Of a DNA stretch of 64,000 nucleotides, positions 13,660 through 22,690 are shown one piece after another. The notes under the pieces were generated by a model. That model searched no databases and was not told the DNA's origin. It worked only from the letters and a program-made list of their open reading frames with translations. The DNA comes from JACRCT01 sp049841135 (GTDB taxonomy: Bacteria > Myxococcota > Myxococcia > Myxococcales > UBA5297): contig JASGHK010000008.1 in assembly GCA_049841135.1 (NCBI GenBank), positions 992,001 to 1,056,000 on the forward strand. The letters are read 5' to 3'. Every line of letters begins with the position of its first letter. The stretch's first letter is position 1. A program made the position numbers and the translations under genes.

Positions 13660-13684
13660 CCCCCTCCTGCAACGCAGGAGGGGG
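13660..13684. repeat. REP-like palindrome / possible transcript end
   Basis: CCCCCTCCTGC (13660-13670) pairs perfectly with GCAGGAGGGGG (13674-13684) around an AAC loop, then TTGGGGGGAGG. It lies between the convergent ends of the thioesterase gene at 13575 and the VIT/VWA gene at 13699 and is a sister of the palindrome at 6454-6478. Confidence 0.65.
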
Positions 13685-13698
13685 TTGGGGGGAGGTCG

Positions 13699-16057
13699 CT
13701 ACTTCAGGAACGCCGTGACCTTGTCGGCCGCCTCCTCGCCGCCGTCGGGCGCGATGACGATGGTCTTGCCCTTGGCGACGACCAGCACCACCCGGTTGCC
13801 CAGCGCCAGGCCGGCCTTCAGGTCGGGCCGCGCCGAGAGCAGCGCGAAGTAGGCCGCAGAGAGGTACTTCACCTTGAGCTGCTTGCCCGGGCTGTCGAGC
13901 GCCACGGTGTCGATCCACCCGCCGTCTCGCCAGACGTAGGTGCGGTCGCCGGCGATGCGCACCGACTGGCTGGCGTCGGGCGCGCGGGTCTCGGTCTGCA
14001 TCCGCCGCGTGGCCTTGGACACGTCGATGGCGTCCTTGCCTTCGGCGCTGGAGAGCACGTCGGCGGGCTTGGCCGCATCCGCCCTGCGGCCGCTGCCGGC
14101 GCCACCGAAGACGGAGTCGAAGTCCGAATCGACCTCGCCCCCGCCCTTGGCCTCGGCCTTCTTGCGCGGAGCGAAGGCGCCCGGAGGCGGCGCGGAGGGG
14201 CTGGCCGTGCTGGCCGCGCGGTCATCGCCCCAGTTCGGGCGGAAGCGCGGCTCCTCGGGCCTCGGCTGCGGCCGCGGCTGGTTGGCGGCGATCGGCGTGT
14301 CCTCGACCACGAGATAGCTGGTGTACGGCGTGACGATGCCGAACTTCTTGCCCAGCGTGACCACCTCGTCGCGCAGCTCCGGCTTCTCGCCGCGCAGGCG
14401 GATCTCCTCGAGCAGGTAGCCGACCTTCCGGATGGCCCACAGGCGCGGGATGAAGCCTTCGCTCTTGTGCTCCTTGGCGAAGGTGGTGGTGCCGTACTCG
14501 AACTTCTTGGCGTTGCCGTTCACCGTGCCGGTCAGCGTCACCTTCAGGTCGCCCGCGGTGCGGTAGCGGCCCATCACCACCAGCTGGCTGCCCTTGAAGA
14601 GGTCCGGCAGGCGCCGCGGGTAGACGTCGTAGGCGCTCATCCCGGACAGGTCGAGCGCGACGTCAGCGAGCACCGGGTAGCTGACCTTGTCGTAGAAGCC
14701 CGAGATCTTGGCCTCGAAGTCCTTGCCGCCCTTCACGTAGTCGCTGGCGCCCTGGCCGTCCGCCGCGAGCTTGTCGAGCAGGCGCGCGTTGAGGTCCTCG
14801 CCGACGCCGAAGGTGAAGATGCGGCTCTTGGCCTTGTTGCCGCCCAGCGCGTTCTTGGCGATGGCGTCCTCGCTGGTCTCGCCGATGGTCGGCTGCCCGT
14901 CGGTGATGAACAGGACGATGTGCGGCCCGTTGGAGCCGGCGGCCTTCTCGCCGTCCTTGAGCGCCAGCCGCAGGGCGTCGTCGATGGCCGTGCCACCCAG
15001 GGCCTCGAGCGAGTCGACGAACGAGACGGCCTTCTTGATCGCCTCGGGCTTGGCCTCCATCGGCGCCTGCCCCAGCGCCTCGACGTCGGTCGCGAAGCGG
15101 ATGACGTTGAAGCGGTCCTGGGGATTGAGCCGCTGCACGCAGTACTTGAGCGCGTCCTTGGCGACCTTCATCCGCTCGCCGGCCATCGAGCCCGAGGTGT
15201 CGATGACGAAGGTGATCCGCTTGCCCAGGATCTCCTCTTGCTGGAACTCGGTCTTGGGGGTGATGAGCGCCAGGAAGTAGCCCGGCTCGCTCTCTTCCTT
15301 GTAGGTCATCAGCGAGAGGCCGATCGCCTTCTCGGAGGTCGAGTAGTAGAGGTCCAGGTCCTTCGACAGGTCCGCGCCCGGGCCCTGCTCGAGGCCGACG
15401 ATCGCCGCGTTCTCGCCGCGGTTGGCGACCTGCAGCGGATGGGTGGGCGAGTAGACCGAGCGCAGCGGGACCTTGGAGCCGATGGTGGCGCTGAAGGTGA
15501 AGTCCTGCTTCACGCTGATGTTCTGCTGCAGCTTGCCGCCGGCGCCCAGCGGGTAGCGGTAGTGGTACAGGCCGCTCTGGAAGTCGAGCACCTGGCTGAA
15601 GGCGAGCTCGAATCTTCTGCTCTCCGTTGGCGGGCACCGGGAAGACGCGGGCGCGGAAGACGTCGGAGTCGATGTACTCGAGCAGGCCGGGGTCCTGCAG
15701 GCGGCGCACGATGCCCTCGTAGATCTGCGTCGCCTTCTCCTTCTCCAGCATCTCGCCCTTGGTCTTCTTGCCGTTGATCCAGAGGTAGAACTCGGAGAGC
15801 GCGGCGCCCTTGGGCAGCGGGAAGACGTAGTGCGCCTCGAGCTGGCGCGGCGTCTCGTTGACGAAGACCTGCTCGACGCGCGTGACGGCCGCCCCGTCTT
15901 TGATCTCCGCGGAGACGCGCTGGTACTTGACGACCAGGGGCCGCAGGTTCGTGTCGGTGGGGATGAGCATGCCTTGCGCCAGCGCCTGGGAGGCGACGAG
16001 CGCGGGGGCGACGGCGGCGAGCGCGGCGACGAGGGCCAGACGCAGGCGGGAGGTCAT
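13699..16057 (-). CDS. Secreted VIT + VWA domain protein (one frame error)
   Basis: One surplus base in GAATC at 15610-15614 breaks the frame; corrected length is about 785 aa. ATG 16057 has AAGGAG eight bases ahead and opens a signal peptide ending ALAQG. Residues 30-160 are a VIT domain (VEQVFVNETPRQLEAHYVFPLP, FYLWINGKKTKGEM). A VWA domain follows with an intact MIDAS, FVIDTSGSM, and FITDGQPTIGET. A proline- and alanine-rich linker near 530-600 leads to a C-terminal domain with TYVWRDGGWIDT. Homologues resemble inter-alpha-trypsin inhibitor heavy chains and act extracellularly in binding; the bacterial role is not established. Confidence 0.85.
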
Positions 16058-16177
16058 TGGAGTGCTCCTTGCTTCGTGAGGTGCTTCCACTTCAACGAAC
16101 GGGACGCCGAAAGGCTCTGCGGCAAGATTCGGTCACGATCCCGCGCACTTGCAGCCCGCAGCCCGCAGCCCGAAGCC

Positions 16178-18097
16178 CTAGTTGTCATAGGGCTGCGGCG
16201 TGAAGCCGGCGCGGCGCAGCTCGGCGATGGGCAGGACCGTCACGGCGTTTAGGGGCTTGTACTTCAGGTACTGGCCGATGCCGAGGTTCACGGCGCCCTC
16301 GAAGGTCGCGTCGTGCGTGGCCGTCGTCTCCAGGAAGAGGAAGGAGTTGGCGTACTTCCCGTCGTGCGCGGAGGTGGCCCAGCCGACGAACGCATGGCCC
16401 GGGACGGTGACCACCAGCGGTTGCAGGCCGATGGCCTCGAAGAGCGTCGCGTAGAGGATGGCGCCCTCCAGGCACTGGGCGTTGGTCGAGGCCAGCACCT
16501 CCGACGGCAACCGGGTGCGCTGACCGAAGGTCCCGTCGGCGGTGAGCATGTCGGGGTCCATGACGTAGCTGACCCCGCGCGCCTGCAGCTCCTGGTAGAG
16601 CGCCATGACCTGCGGCACCGTCGCGGCCTGCTCGCCCGCGAAGGCCGCTCCGGGCGCGCGCTGCTTGGCCGTCTTGAGGAAGGCGTCGACGGACCGGGCG
16701 TTGGGCGTCGCCCAGGCGGCGATGAACTCGGAGACCGAGGACTTGATCACGTTCTCTTCCTTGTCGGTGAAGCGCGTGATCGGCAGGAAGTCCCGGGGCT
16801 GCAGGGTGAGCGCGGTGCTCTTCTTGAAGACAACGCGCTCGCCGGTGCCCTCCAGCGCGGTGATGCTCACGTCCACCTGCACCTCGCGCGCGGCCCGGAC
16901 CTGGCCAGGATCGAAGCTGGGCAACAGCGGCGGGTGCACGCTGACCCGCTGCTCGCGTCCTGGCATGGCCACCACGGTCTTGGTGAAGCGGCCGGTCACG
17001 CCGGTGACCTCGGCCTCGACGCGGTAACGCGACGGCTCGGCGCCCAGCCGCGTGATGACCACGTCGACGAGCGGGTCGACGCCTTTGACCTTGCCGACCA
17101 GGTGGTAGGTGCCCAGCGGCATCTGGCTCTCGACCTCGACGTCGAGCACCGCGCCCGCCGACTTCGCCTCCAGCGCCAAGGAGCGAACCTGCTCCAGATC
17201 CTCGGAGTCGCCCCCCACCTTCTCCGAGGCGTCGGCGTCTGAGAGCGCGGCGTCGAGGCGACCCAGGTGCGCGTTGGAGCGGGCCCGGTACTTGAGCGCG
17301 CGATTGACGATGGCCTCGCGCAGCGCCTTGTCGCGCATGCCCTTGGCGATGGTGAGGGTCTGTTCCGCCTGCGCGTGGCACTCGGACCACTGCCGCACGC
17401 GGCAGAGCACCTTGGCCTTGGTGACGGCGATATCGGGGTCGTTGGGGAAGTCCTTCTCGGAGAGGAGCAGGAGCTTCCAGGCGGCGTCAGGCGAGCCCAG
17501 CCCCAGCACCGCACGCGCGAGGATCTCCGGGTGCGCGTTCTTCTTGCCGTACTTGAAGAGCACCAGGCCGAGGTTGCCCATCAGGCCGAAGAAGCCTCGC
17601 GCCTCGGCGCACCGCGCCAGCGCCAGGTAGCCCTTCGGGTGCGTGACGACGTCGCTGCTGTCGAAGTCGGCGGCGATGAGCTTGCGGCGCGTCGAGGCGT
17701 CCACCGCCTTCTCGCAGTCGAGCTGGCCGCGCTCGGCGACCTTCCACACCGCCTGCAGGAACTCGCGGGCTTGCTTCTTCTCCTCGGGCGAGAAGCGCGG
17801 CGTCTCATCCACCGCGTCCTTGGGCCCGGACGGAGCGGCAGGCTCGGTCCTGGTCTCGGGAGCCGGAGCGGCAGGCGCCGTCGGCGTCGCGGAACCTTCA
17901 TCGTCGAGGTTGCGCTGCGCCTGTGACGGCGAGGCCGAAGGATCAGGCTCGGCGGGCAGCGTCGCCCAGTCGGTGTCGTAGGCTGCGCGGCCGGCGTCGA
18001 TTCCGGTTCGCCGGATGCCCGCGTCCGGCGCGGCGGCCGCAGGGAGGCTGACGAGCGACGCCGCAGCGAGCGCCAGGACGAAGAGCCGACGGTGCAT
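16178..18097 (-). CDS. Exported TPR protein with transglutaminase-like domain
   Basis: 639 aa starting MHRRLFVLALAAASLVSLPAAAAPDAG, a clear signal peptide. Residues 30-100 are Pro/Ala-rich and disordered; 100-310 are helical repeats with TPR character (CRVRQWSECHAQAEQTL, YRARSNAHLGRLDAALSDADAS). The last 180 residues resemble the transglutaminase-like fold: ASTNAQCLEGAILYATLFEAIGLQPLVVTVPGHAFVGWA supplies the candidate Cys and His, with a later LETTATHDA giving a possible Asp. Likely periplasmic. Stand-alone in orientation, between the VIT/VWA gene start and a low-GC promoter-like region upstream at 18098-18293. Confidence 0.7.
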   Translation of the reverse strand: MHRRLFVLALAAASLVSLPAAAAPDAGIRRTGIDAGRAAYDTDWATLPAEPDPSASPSQAQRNLDDEGSATPTAPAAPAPETRTEPAAPSGPKDAVDETPRFSPEEKKQAREFLQAVWKVAERGQLDCEKAVDASTRRKLIAADFDSSDVVTHPKGYLALARCAEARGFFGLMGNLGLVLFKYGKKNAHPEILARAVLGLGSPDAAWKLLLLSEKDFPNDPDIAVTKAKVLCRVRQWSECHAQAEQTLTIAKGMRDKALREAIVNRALKYRARSNAHLGRLDAALSDADASEKVGGDSEDLEQVRSLALEAKSAGAVLDVEVESQMPLGTYHLVGKVKGVDPLVDVVITRLGAEPSRYRVEAEVTGVTGRFTKTVVAMPGREQRVSVHPPLLPSFDPGQVRAAREVQVDVSITALEGTGERVVFKKSTALTLQPRDFLPITRFTDKEENVIKSSVSEFIAAWATPNARSVDAFLKTAKQRAPGAAFAGEQAATVPQVMALYQELQARGVSYVMDPDMLTADGTFGQRTRLPSEVLASTNAQCLEGAILYATLFEAIGLQPLVVTVPGHAFVGWATSAHDGKYANSFLFLETTATHDATFEGAVNLGIGQYLKYKPLNAVTVLPIAELRRAGFTPQPYDN

Positions 18098-18293
18098 GGT
18101 GGAGACCCCCGGAAGGCCTCCGAGATAGCCGATCGGCAGGCTGACTGCCAGTGCGTCCCGTTCTTCCTTCTGTCGGTCCGGCTCGCGCTTGCCTTTGAAG
18201 CGCCGAGCTCATCCCGGCCGAAATTTCATGTCACAAAGTAGCTGCCTATCTTTAGCAAGTGCGCGAAGGCCGAAGCTGACGTCACTGGCCCGG
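18098..18293. promoter_or_regulatory. Upstream region of the transglutaminase-like gene
   Basis: About 196 bp without a gene. The part at 18219-18265 is notably AT-richer than its surroundings (GAAATTTCATGTCACAAAG, TATCTTTAGC), fitting a promoter for the minus-strand gene starting at 18097. I cannot assign boxes with confidence. Confidence 0.35.
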
Positions 18294-18887
18294 CTAGGGA
18301 CCTCCCTTGCCAGTCAGCAACTCCCGGAGAGGACCCGCCACCACCGCCCCCGCGACGAGCGCGGTCACCAGTCCAGCCGCGAACAGCGCCGCGCCGAGCC
18401 GCCGGCCCCACCGCCCGCGGGCGAGCTTGCGTCCGCTCCACGAGAACACCAGCTGAGTCGTCAGCAACGCGACTCCGCCCACCACCGGCACGTAGACGTT
18501 GAGCAGAGCCGAGTACGGCACCTCGAACAGCGCGAGGTTCGGCAGGTCGTCGAACGCATGGAAGTCGAGATAGCGGAACGTCTCGAGCAGTGCCGCGACG
18601 CTCGCCAGGCCCAGCACCTGGCAAATCGCCGCACCTGCGAGCCGTGGCCCTGCCCGCTTCTTCGGCGCCTGCGGAAGCGCGATCGCCTGCATCGGCGCGA
18701 TGGCGTCCAGCACCGGCACGTTCACCACCGGCAGCGGCTTGGGCCCCGGCTTGGCGTGCAGCACCCCGCCCATGCGCAAGACGTGGAGCTCGCAGCGCAC
18801 GTCGCCCTGCGCGGCCGGCCGGTCACAGCCCTCCTCGCAGCAGACGCGCTCCTGGGGCCTGCCCTCCCTGGTTCCTTCGATGGACAT
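18294..18887 (-). CDS. Membrane protein with N-terminal Cys-rich motif
   Basis: ATG 18887 gives 197 aa; a GTG six codons upstream is also possible. The N-terminus has CCEEGCDRPAAQGDVRCELHVLR, a Cys/His cluster like small zinc-binding knuckles. A Pro-rich stretch follows, then at least three hydrophobic segments (AGAAICQVLGLASVAALLE, ALLNVYVPVVGGVALLTTQL, RLGAALFAAGLVTALVAGA). Probably an inner-membrane protein with a cytoplasmic metal-binding tip. No family recognised. Confidence 0.6.
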   Translation of the reverse strand: MSIEGTREGRPQERVCCEEGCDRPAAQGDVRCELHVLRMGGVLHAKPGPKPLPVVNVPVLDAIAPMQAIALPQAPKKRAGPRLAGAAICQVLGLASVAALLETFRYLDFHAFDDLPNLALFEVPYSALLNVYVPVVGGVALLTTQLVFSWSGRKLARGRWGRRLGAALFAAGLVTALVAGAVVAGPLRELLTGKGGP

Positions 18888-18926
18888 GCCGGCATTATCC
18901 GCCACTGCGCGCTCGATCGCGTTCCT

Positions 18927-19784
18927 TCAGCCGCGCGGAGCGAGCCCGAGCAACGAGGCCACGCGATCGGCGAACGGCAGCGTCAGGTTCGCCTCGATGA
19001 CCGCCGCGACTGCGACCAGCACGAGCGTCAACGGTAGCCAGCGCCGCGCCTCGCGCCACGTGCCGTGCTCGTGGAGCGCCGCCGAGACGCCGTCGAGGTC
19101 GCCGGCGACGAGCTTGGGCTGGATGGCCCGGTAGTACTGCAGCAGCGCCGCGATGGGGATGAACAGGCCGGTCAGCTCGAGCAAGCCGTGCGGGAGCACC
19201 AGCGACAGCCCGAGCAGCACGACCGCCACCGGATGCTCGAGCCGGTCCGCCTGCGTATGCCCGCCCCCCACGAAGCCAGCCTGCAGCCCGAGCAGCACCG
19301 GCAGGAGGTAGGGCAGCACGCCGAAGGCGCACAGCCCCTTGAGCCGCAAGGTCGGCGTGCGGCGGAAGGTGGGCATCGGCCACAGCACGTAAGCAAAGTA
19401 GTTGGTCCAGCGCAGCAGCGGGCTCGTCCACATCAGCCGGTCGAGACGCTCGGCGCGATGGCCGCGTGGCTTCGGGTCGGCCATCGCGCGCATCAGCGGC
19501 ATCAGCGAGAAGCAGACGAGGAGCGCGAGGGTGTTGACGAGGCCGATCTGCAGGGTCAGCGGCGCGGCGGCCGCGGAGAGCTTCTCGAGGATCGGCCCGG
19601 AGGCGGCGGCGACGGTGGAGTCCGCCGCGAGGCTCAGGTCCTGCGCCAGCGCGGCTCCGCGCGCGACGAGGAGGTAGAGGACCGACTCGCTGAGCAGATA
19701 CACGACGAGCCAGCACAGCCAGAGCGAGCCGACGGCCCGCATCCGCTCCTGCCAGGTCTCGCGCGCAGGGTCGATCGCGCTCAT
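18927..19784 (-). CDS. SpoIIM-like multi-pass membrane protein
   Basis: 285 aa from ATG 19784. About five membrane spans are visible. The segment LVLPHGLLELTGLFIPIAALL closely matches the conserved LPHG-E-hydrophobic core of the stage II sporulation protein M / UPF-type membrane family, found far outside spore formers. Its start overlaps the stop of the TauE/SafE-like gene in an ATGA, so the two are translationally coupled. Function unknown; a membrane accessory to the transporter is plausible only by context. Confidence 0.6.
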   Translation of the reverse strand: MSAIDPARETWQERMRAVGSLWLCWLVVYLLSESVLYLLVARGAALAQDLSLAADSTVAAASGPILEKLSAAAAPLTLQIGLVNTLALLVCFSLMPLMRAMADPKPRGHRAERLDRLMWTSPLLRWTNYFAYVLWPMPTFRRTPTLRLKGLCAFGVLPYLLPVLLGLQAGFVGGGHTQADRLEHPVAVVLLGLSLVLPHGLLELTGLFIPIAALLQYYRAIQPKLVAGDLDGVSAALHEHGTWREARRWLPLTLVLVAVAAVIEANLTLPFADRVASLLGLAPRG

Positions 19785-20461
19785 CCCAGCAGGCTCGCCA
19801 GCGCGTCCGCCCCCAGGCGCAGCGCCATCCCGACCATGAGCACCGCGGCCGCCAGCTCGAACACCTTCTGGTGCCGGCGCGCCAGGCTCGCCGCGGCGGT
19901 GCCCAGCAGCAGGAGACCCGGGAGCGTGCCGAGCGCGAAGGCGGCGACCAGCACCGCCGCGGCGCCTGGCCCGCCCGCGCCCAGCGCCCGCGCGAAGGCC
20001 GCCCACGACAGGCCGCAGGGCAAGGTCCCCATCAGCACGCCGAACAGGAAGACCGCGCCCGGGCGCCCCGCGAGCATCCCGTCGCGCACGCGCGCGAAAC
20101 CGGGCAGCTTCGACGGGCTGCCGGTGGCCGGCAGCCTGAAGAGGCCGAGTCGCTCCAGACCGAGCGCGAGCAGCAGCCCGGAGGAGAGGAGCGAGAGCCA
20201 GATCTGCAGGGTGCCCAAGGTGCGCGAAGGATCCGCACCCGCCGCGCCCGCGAGGCCGGAGATGGACGGCGCCAGCGCTCCGAGCACCGCGCCGAGCGCC
20301 ACGTAGGTCGCCATCCGGCCGGCGTGATAGGCGAGCTGCGAGAGGAGCTTGGAGGACTTCGCCGACGAGACGGTCAGGACCAGCGGACCGCACATGCCCA
20401 CGCAGTGCGCCGTGCCGAGCAGGCCGAGGAGGAAGGTGGCGGCGGCGTCAGCGGGATTCAT
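19781..20461 (-). CDS. TauE/SafE-type (COG2836-like) membrane transporter
   Basis: 226 aa from ATG 20461. It starts MNPADAAATFLLGLLGTAHCVGMCGPLVL, matching the TAHCxGMCGP motif of the sulfite-exporter-like/heavy-metal family that accompanies cytochrome oxidase assembly. A second half-repeat shows GVLMGTLPCGLSWAAF. Six spans are likely. Established relatives move anions or help supply copper to cbb3 oxidases. The divergent neighbour at 20532 has a NosL copper-chaperone domain, which supports a copper-related role here (inference). Confidence 0.8.
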   Translation of the reverse strand: MNPADAAATFLLGLLGTAHCVGMCGPLVLTVSSAKSSKLLSQLAYHAGRMATYVALGAVLGALAPSISGLAGAAGADPSRTLGTLQIWLSLLSSGLLLALGLERLGLFRLPATGSPSKLPGFARVRDGMLAGRPGAVFLFGVLMGTLPCGLSWAAFARALGAGGPGAAAVLVAAFALGTLPGLLLLGTAAASLARRHQKVFELAAAVLMVGMALRLGADALASLLG

Positions 20462-20531
20462 CGAGGTGCGCGGCAAAGCGGGTGGCTGGCATGGAGATAG
20501 GGTATGGGATTCCTGCTTCGATGAGGTCTTC

Positions 20532-22145
20532 TTGAGCATCCGCCGCCGCGTCGCCCGCACAGCCTGCCTGCTCGCCGCTTTGTGGTCGAGCGCTGCCCTG
20601 GCTGCCGCGCCGGCGCCGGCAAGCCTGCCGCCTGATGCCGAAGGCCACTTTCGGATCATCGACGGTGACCGCTGCCCGGTCTGCCGGATGTTCCCGGCCC
20701 GCAACCCGAAGCTGGCGGCGGCGATCGAGCTCTCGGACGGACGGGCGTTCTATCCGTGCGGTCCGGGCTGCCTCCTCGAGGCTCTGGAGCATCCGGAGAC
20801 GCACCTGGGAGTGGGCCGGGGCGAGTTGCGGCGGGTGTTGGTGCAGGAGTATCTGGGCGGGAAGCCGGTCGACGCTGCGGGCGCGTTCTTCGTCGAAGGC
20901 TCCGACGTCTCTGGGCCGATGGGGCCGGCGCCGATCCCGCTGGCGAGCGAGGCCGACGCCGCGACGTTCCGCGCCACGCACGGCGGGAAGCCTCCGGTCC
21001 AGCTGGCGAAACGTGGTGAGCCGCAAGCGTCAGCGCGCGGGGCTCCTCCAGCCCTGGGCAGTGATGAGGTCCGGAACGCCGCCGAGCCGCAAGCGTCAGC
21101 GCGCGGGGCTCCTACTGCCCTGGGCAGTGATGAGGTCCGGAACACCGCCGAGCCGCAAGCGTCAGCGCGCGGGGCTCCTACTGCCCTGGGCAGTGATGAG
21201 GTCCGGAACACCGCCGAGCCGATCTTGAATCCGCTGCCCTTGGTGCTGGCCCTCCAGTTCGTCGGCCTGCTCCTGCTGGCCTTCGTCGCCAGCGGTGCCA
21301 TCCGGCACCTCACCACCTCGGCGGGCTCCGGCGGCAGCATCCGGGCCCACCGTGCAGCCACCCTCTTCCTCGTCCTCGGCGCCGCCGCCTTCGTCGCCGT
21401 CATCGGCAGCGCCTCCAAGTCGCTCGTCCCTGGCGCGATGTGCGGCACCGGCGCGCTCCAGGCGATGGCGAACGAGGGCGGCAAGACGCTCGCGCTCCAG
21501 GCCGTGGCATTACTCGTCCTGGCGGCGTCGTGGACGATTGATTCGCTACGGAGACAGCATCCGGACTCCCCGCTTGCCGGCGCCGCCGCCCGCCTGACGC
21601 TCCTCTCGCTCGCAGTCCAGGGCTCGGCGGCGCTCGGGCTCTTCAAGGCCGTCCGGGCGCTCGACCCGAACCGGCCCGTGGACTGCTGCTCGCTCGTCTA
21701 CGGCCGGGCGACACAGGTCGCCTCCTCCCGGCTCGACGGCTCGGCGCTGCTGGCACTTGCTGCGGGGCTCGCGGCGCTCGCGCTGATGCTGGCGGTGGCG
21801 ACGCTCTGGCGCCCGCAGTCCATGGCCGGGCTCGCGCTCGGCTTCGTCTCGCTCGCGGCGCTCCCCTTCTGCGGCCTCGCGCTGCTGCGCGTCGTCTCCG
21901 CACACTGGCGCTTGCCGCTCGTCAACGAGTGCCCGTGGTGCCTGTTCCTGCCGGAGCATGGCTTCCTGGGATATCCACTGCTCGCGGCGCTCGCCGTCGT
22001 TGGGTGGGAGGCTGCCTCGGCCATCACTGCTCGGCTTGCGGGCGGAGGGAATCCTTCGGCGGTCGCTCGGGTGCGCTCGGCGGCATGGCGCATCGGGCTT
22101 GCGTTGCTGGTCTTTGCCGGTTTGGGCAGCGGGGCGTTCCGGTAG
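20532..22145 (+). CDS. NosL-domain / polytopic membrane fusion with in-frame REP repeats
   Basis: A TTG at 20532 preceded by GAGG gives a signal-peptide start (SIRRRVARTACLLAALWSSA) and 537 aa; upstream in-frame starts would overlap the divergent gene. Residues 30-170 are NosL-like: RCPVCRMFPARNPKLAAAI, FYPCGPGCLLEAL, with Cys and Met suited to Cu(I). Residues 163-228 are three 22-residue repeats encoded by a dispersed repeat (21018-21215). Then six to eight membrane spans follow, ending with VNECPWCLFLPEHGFLGYPLL, a CxxC at a membrane edge. Likely envelope copper handling together with the divergent TauE/SafE-type gene. Confidence 0.7.
   Translation: MSIRRRVARTACLLAALWSSAALAAAPAPASLPPDAEGHFRIIDGDRCPVCRMFPARNPKLAAAIELSDGRAFYPCGPGCLLEALEHPETHLGVGRGELRRVLVQEYLGGKPVDAAGAFFVEGSDVSGPMGPAPIPLASEADAATFRATHGGKPPVQLAKRGEPQASARGAPPALGSDEVRNAAEPQASARGAPTALGSDEVRNTAEPQASARGAPTALGSDEVRNTAEPILNPLPLVLALQFVGLLLLAFVASGAIRHLTTSAGSGGSIRAHRAATLFLVLGAAAFVAVIGSASKSLVPGAMCGTGALQAMANEGGKTLALQAVALLVLAASWTIDSLRRQHPDSPLAGAAARLTLLSLAVQGSAALGLFKAVRALDPNRPVDCCSLVYGRATQVASSRLDGSALLALAAGLAALALMLAVATLWRPQSMAGLALGFVSLAALPFCGLALLRVVSAHWRLPLVNECPWCLFLPEHGFLGYPLLAALAVVGWEAASAITARLAGGGNPSAVARVRSAAWRIGLALLVFAGLGSGAFR
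21018..21215 (+). repeat. Three in-frame 66-bp copies of the dispersed REP-like repeat
   Basis: Units start at 21018, 21084 and 21150 with GAGCCGCAAGCGTCAGCGCG. Units two and three are identical; unit one differs at three positions. The same sequence occurs outside genes at 22170-22211/23914, 59170-59221 and 59400-59456. Because 66 is divisible by three, the array adds a 66-residue linker (EPQASARGAPTALGSDEVRN type) without breaking the frame, placed between the NosL domain and the first membrane span. Confidence 0.85.
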
Positions 22146-22169
22146 CGCCTGGTTGCTCGATTCGCTGCC

Positions 22170-22211
22170 GGTCACTGCCCAGGGCTGTAGGAGGCCCGCG
22201 CGCTCACGCTT
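22170..22211 (-). repeat. Left half of a REP-like element split by the IS
   Basis: Read on the minus strand this matches the repeat found in the NosL-like gene and at 59400-59456. It breaks off after CACGCTT at 22211, exactly where the insertion sequence begins. The missing half resumes at 23914 with CTTGCGGCTCGG. Confidence 0.8.
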
Positions 22212-22479
22212 CCATGAGAAGGCCGTCGGGAGTCAAGTACAACCGTCCTATTGCACTCGCGGGTCTGGGGGCGCGCAGCCCCCAGCGGGTATGGGCAGAG
22301 CCCATAGATGCCCGCGGTGGTGGTTCGTGGCTGTCCAGTGGTGGCGCCGCCTTCGGCAGTCTTGAAACGCCGAGTTACGTCGCCCCCTATTTGCCCTACT
22401 GCGTTCGTCGTACCTTCCTGCCAGCTTCGAGACCTGCTTCCTTGTTCGTCGTGCTGCTGCATCAGGTGACCGTACCGTC

Positions 22480-22600
22480 AGGCTTCCATTCGCACTCGTA
22501 GTGGGCTGCTTGGCAGCCCGGTGCATGGGGGGATCCAATAAAGCTGGACGCTGCCATCTTGCGGTCGTCCTCAACAGCTCAAGCGTGAGCCCGCAGTCGT
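22480..22600 (-). ncRNA. Candidate bridge/seek RNA of the IS (target and donor loops)
   Basis: In the non-coding end, 3' of the transposase and on its strand, two guide-like pairs appear in order. First, minus-strand GCTCACGCTTG (22590-22580) equals the reconstructed target across the CTT core, and CCGCAAG (22564-22558) is the complement of the target right half CTTGCGG. Second, around a perfect hairpin (22503-22509 with 22513-22519, TTG loop), CCCAT (22529-22525) and ATGGAAG (22489-22483) match the two element ends joined at CTT. Target loop before donor loop is the order known for IS621. Further hairpins lie at 22265-22285 and 22290-22306. Transcript ends are not known. Confidence 0.65.
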
Positions 22601-22690
22601 CCAGACAAGGCGGTTGGTCTGTTCCTGAATTCTTGCACTGCGAAAAGTTGGCGTGGCCTCGTGCCTTCGGTTGGCGACGAGAACGACCCT

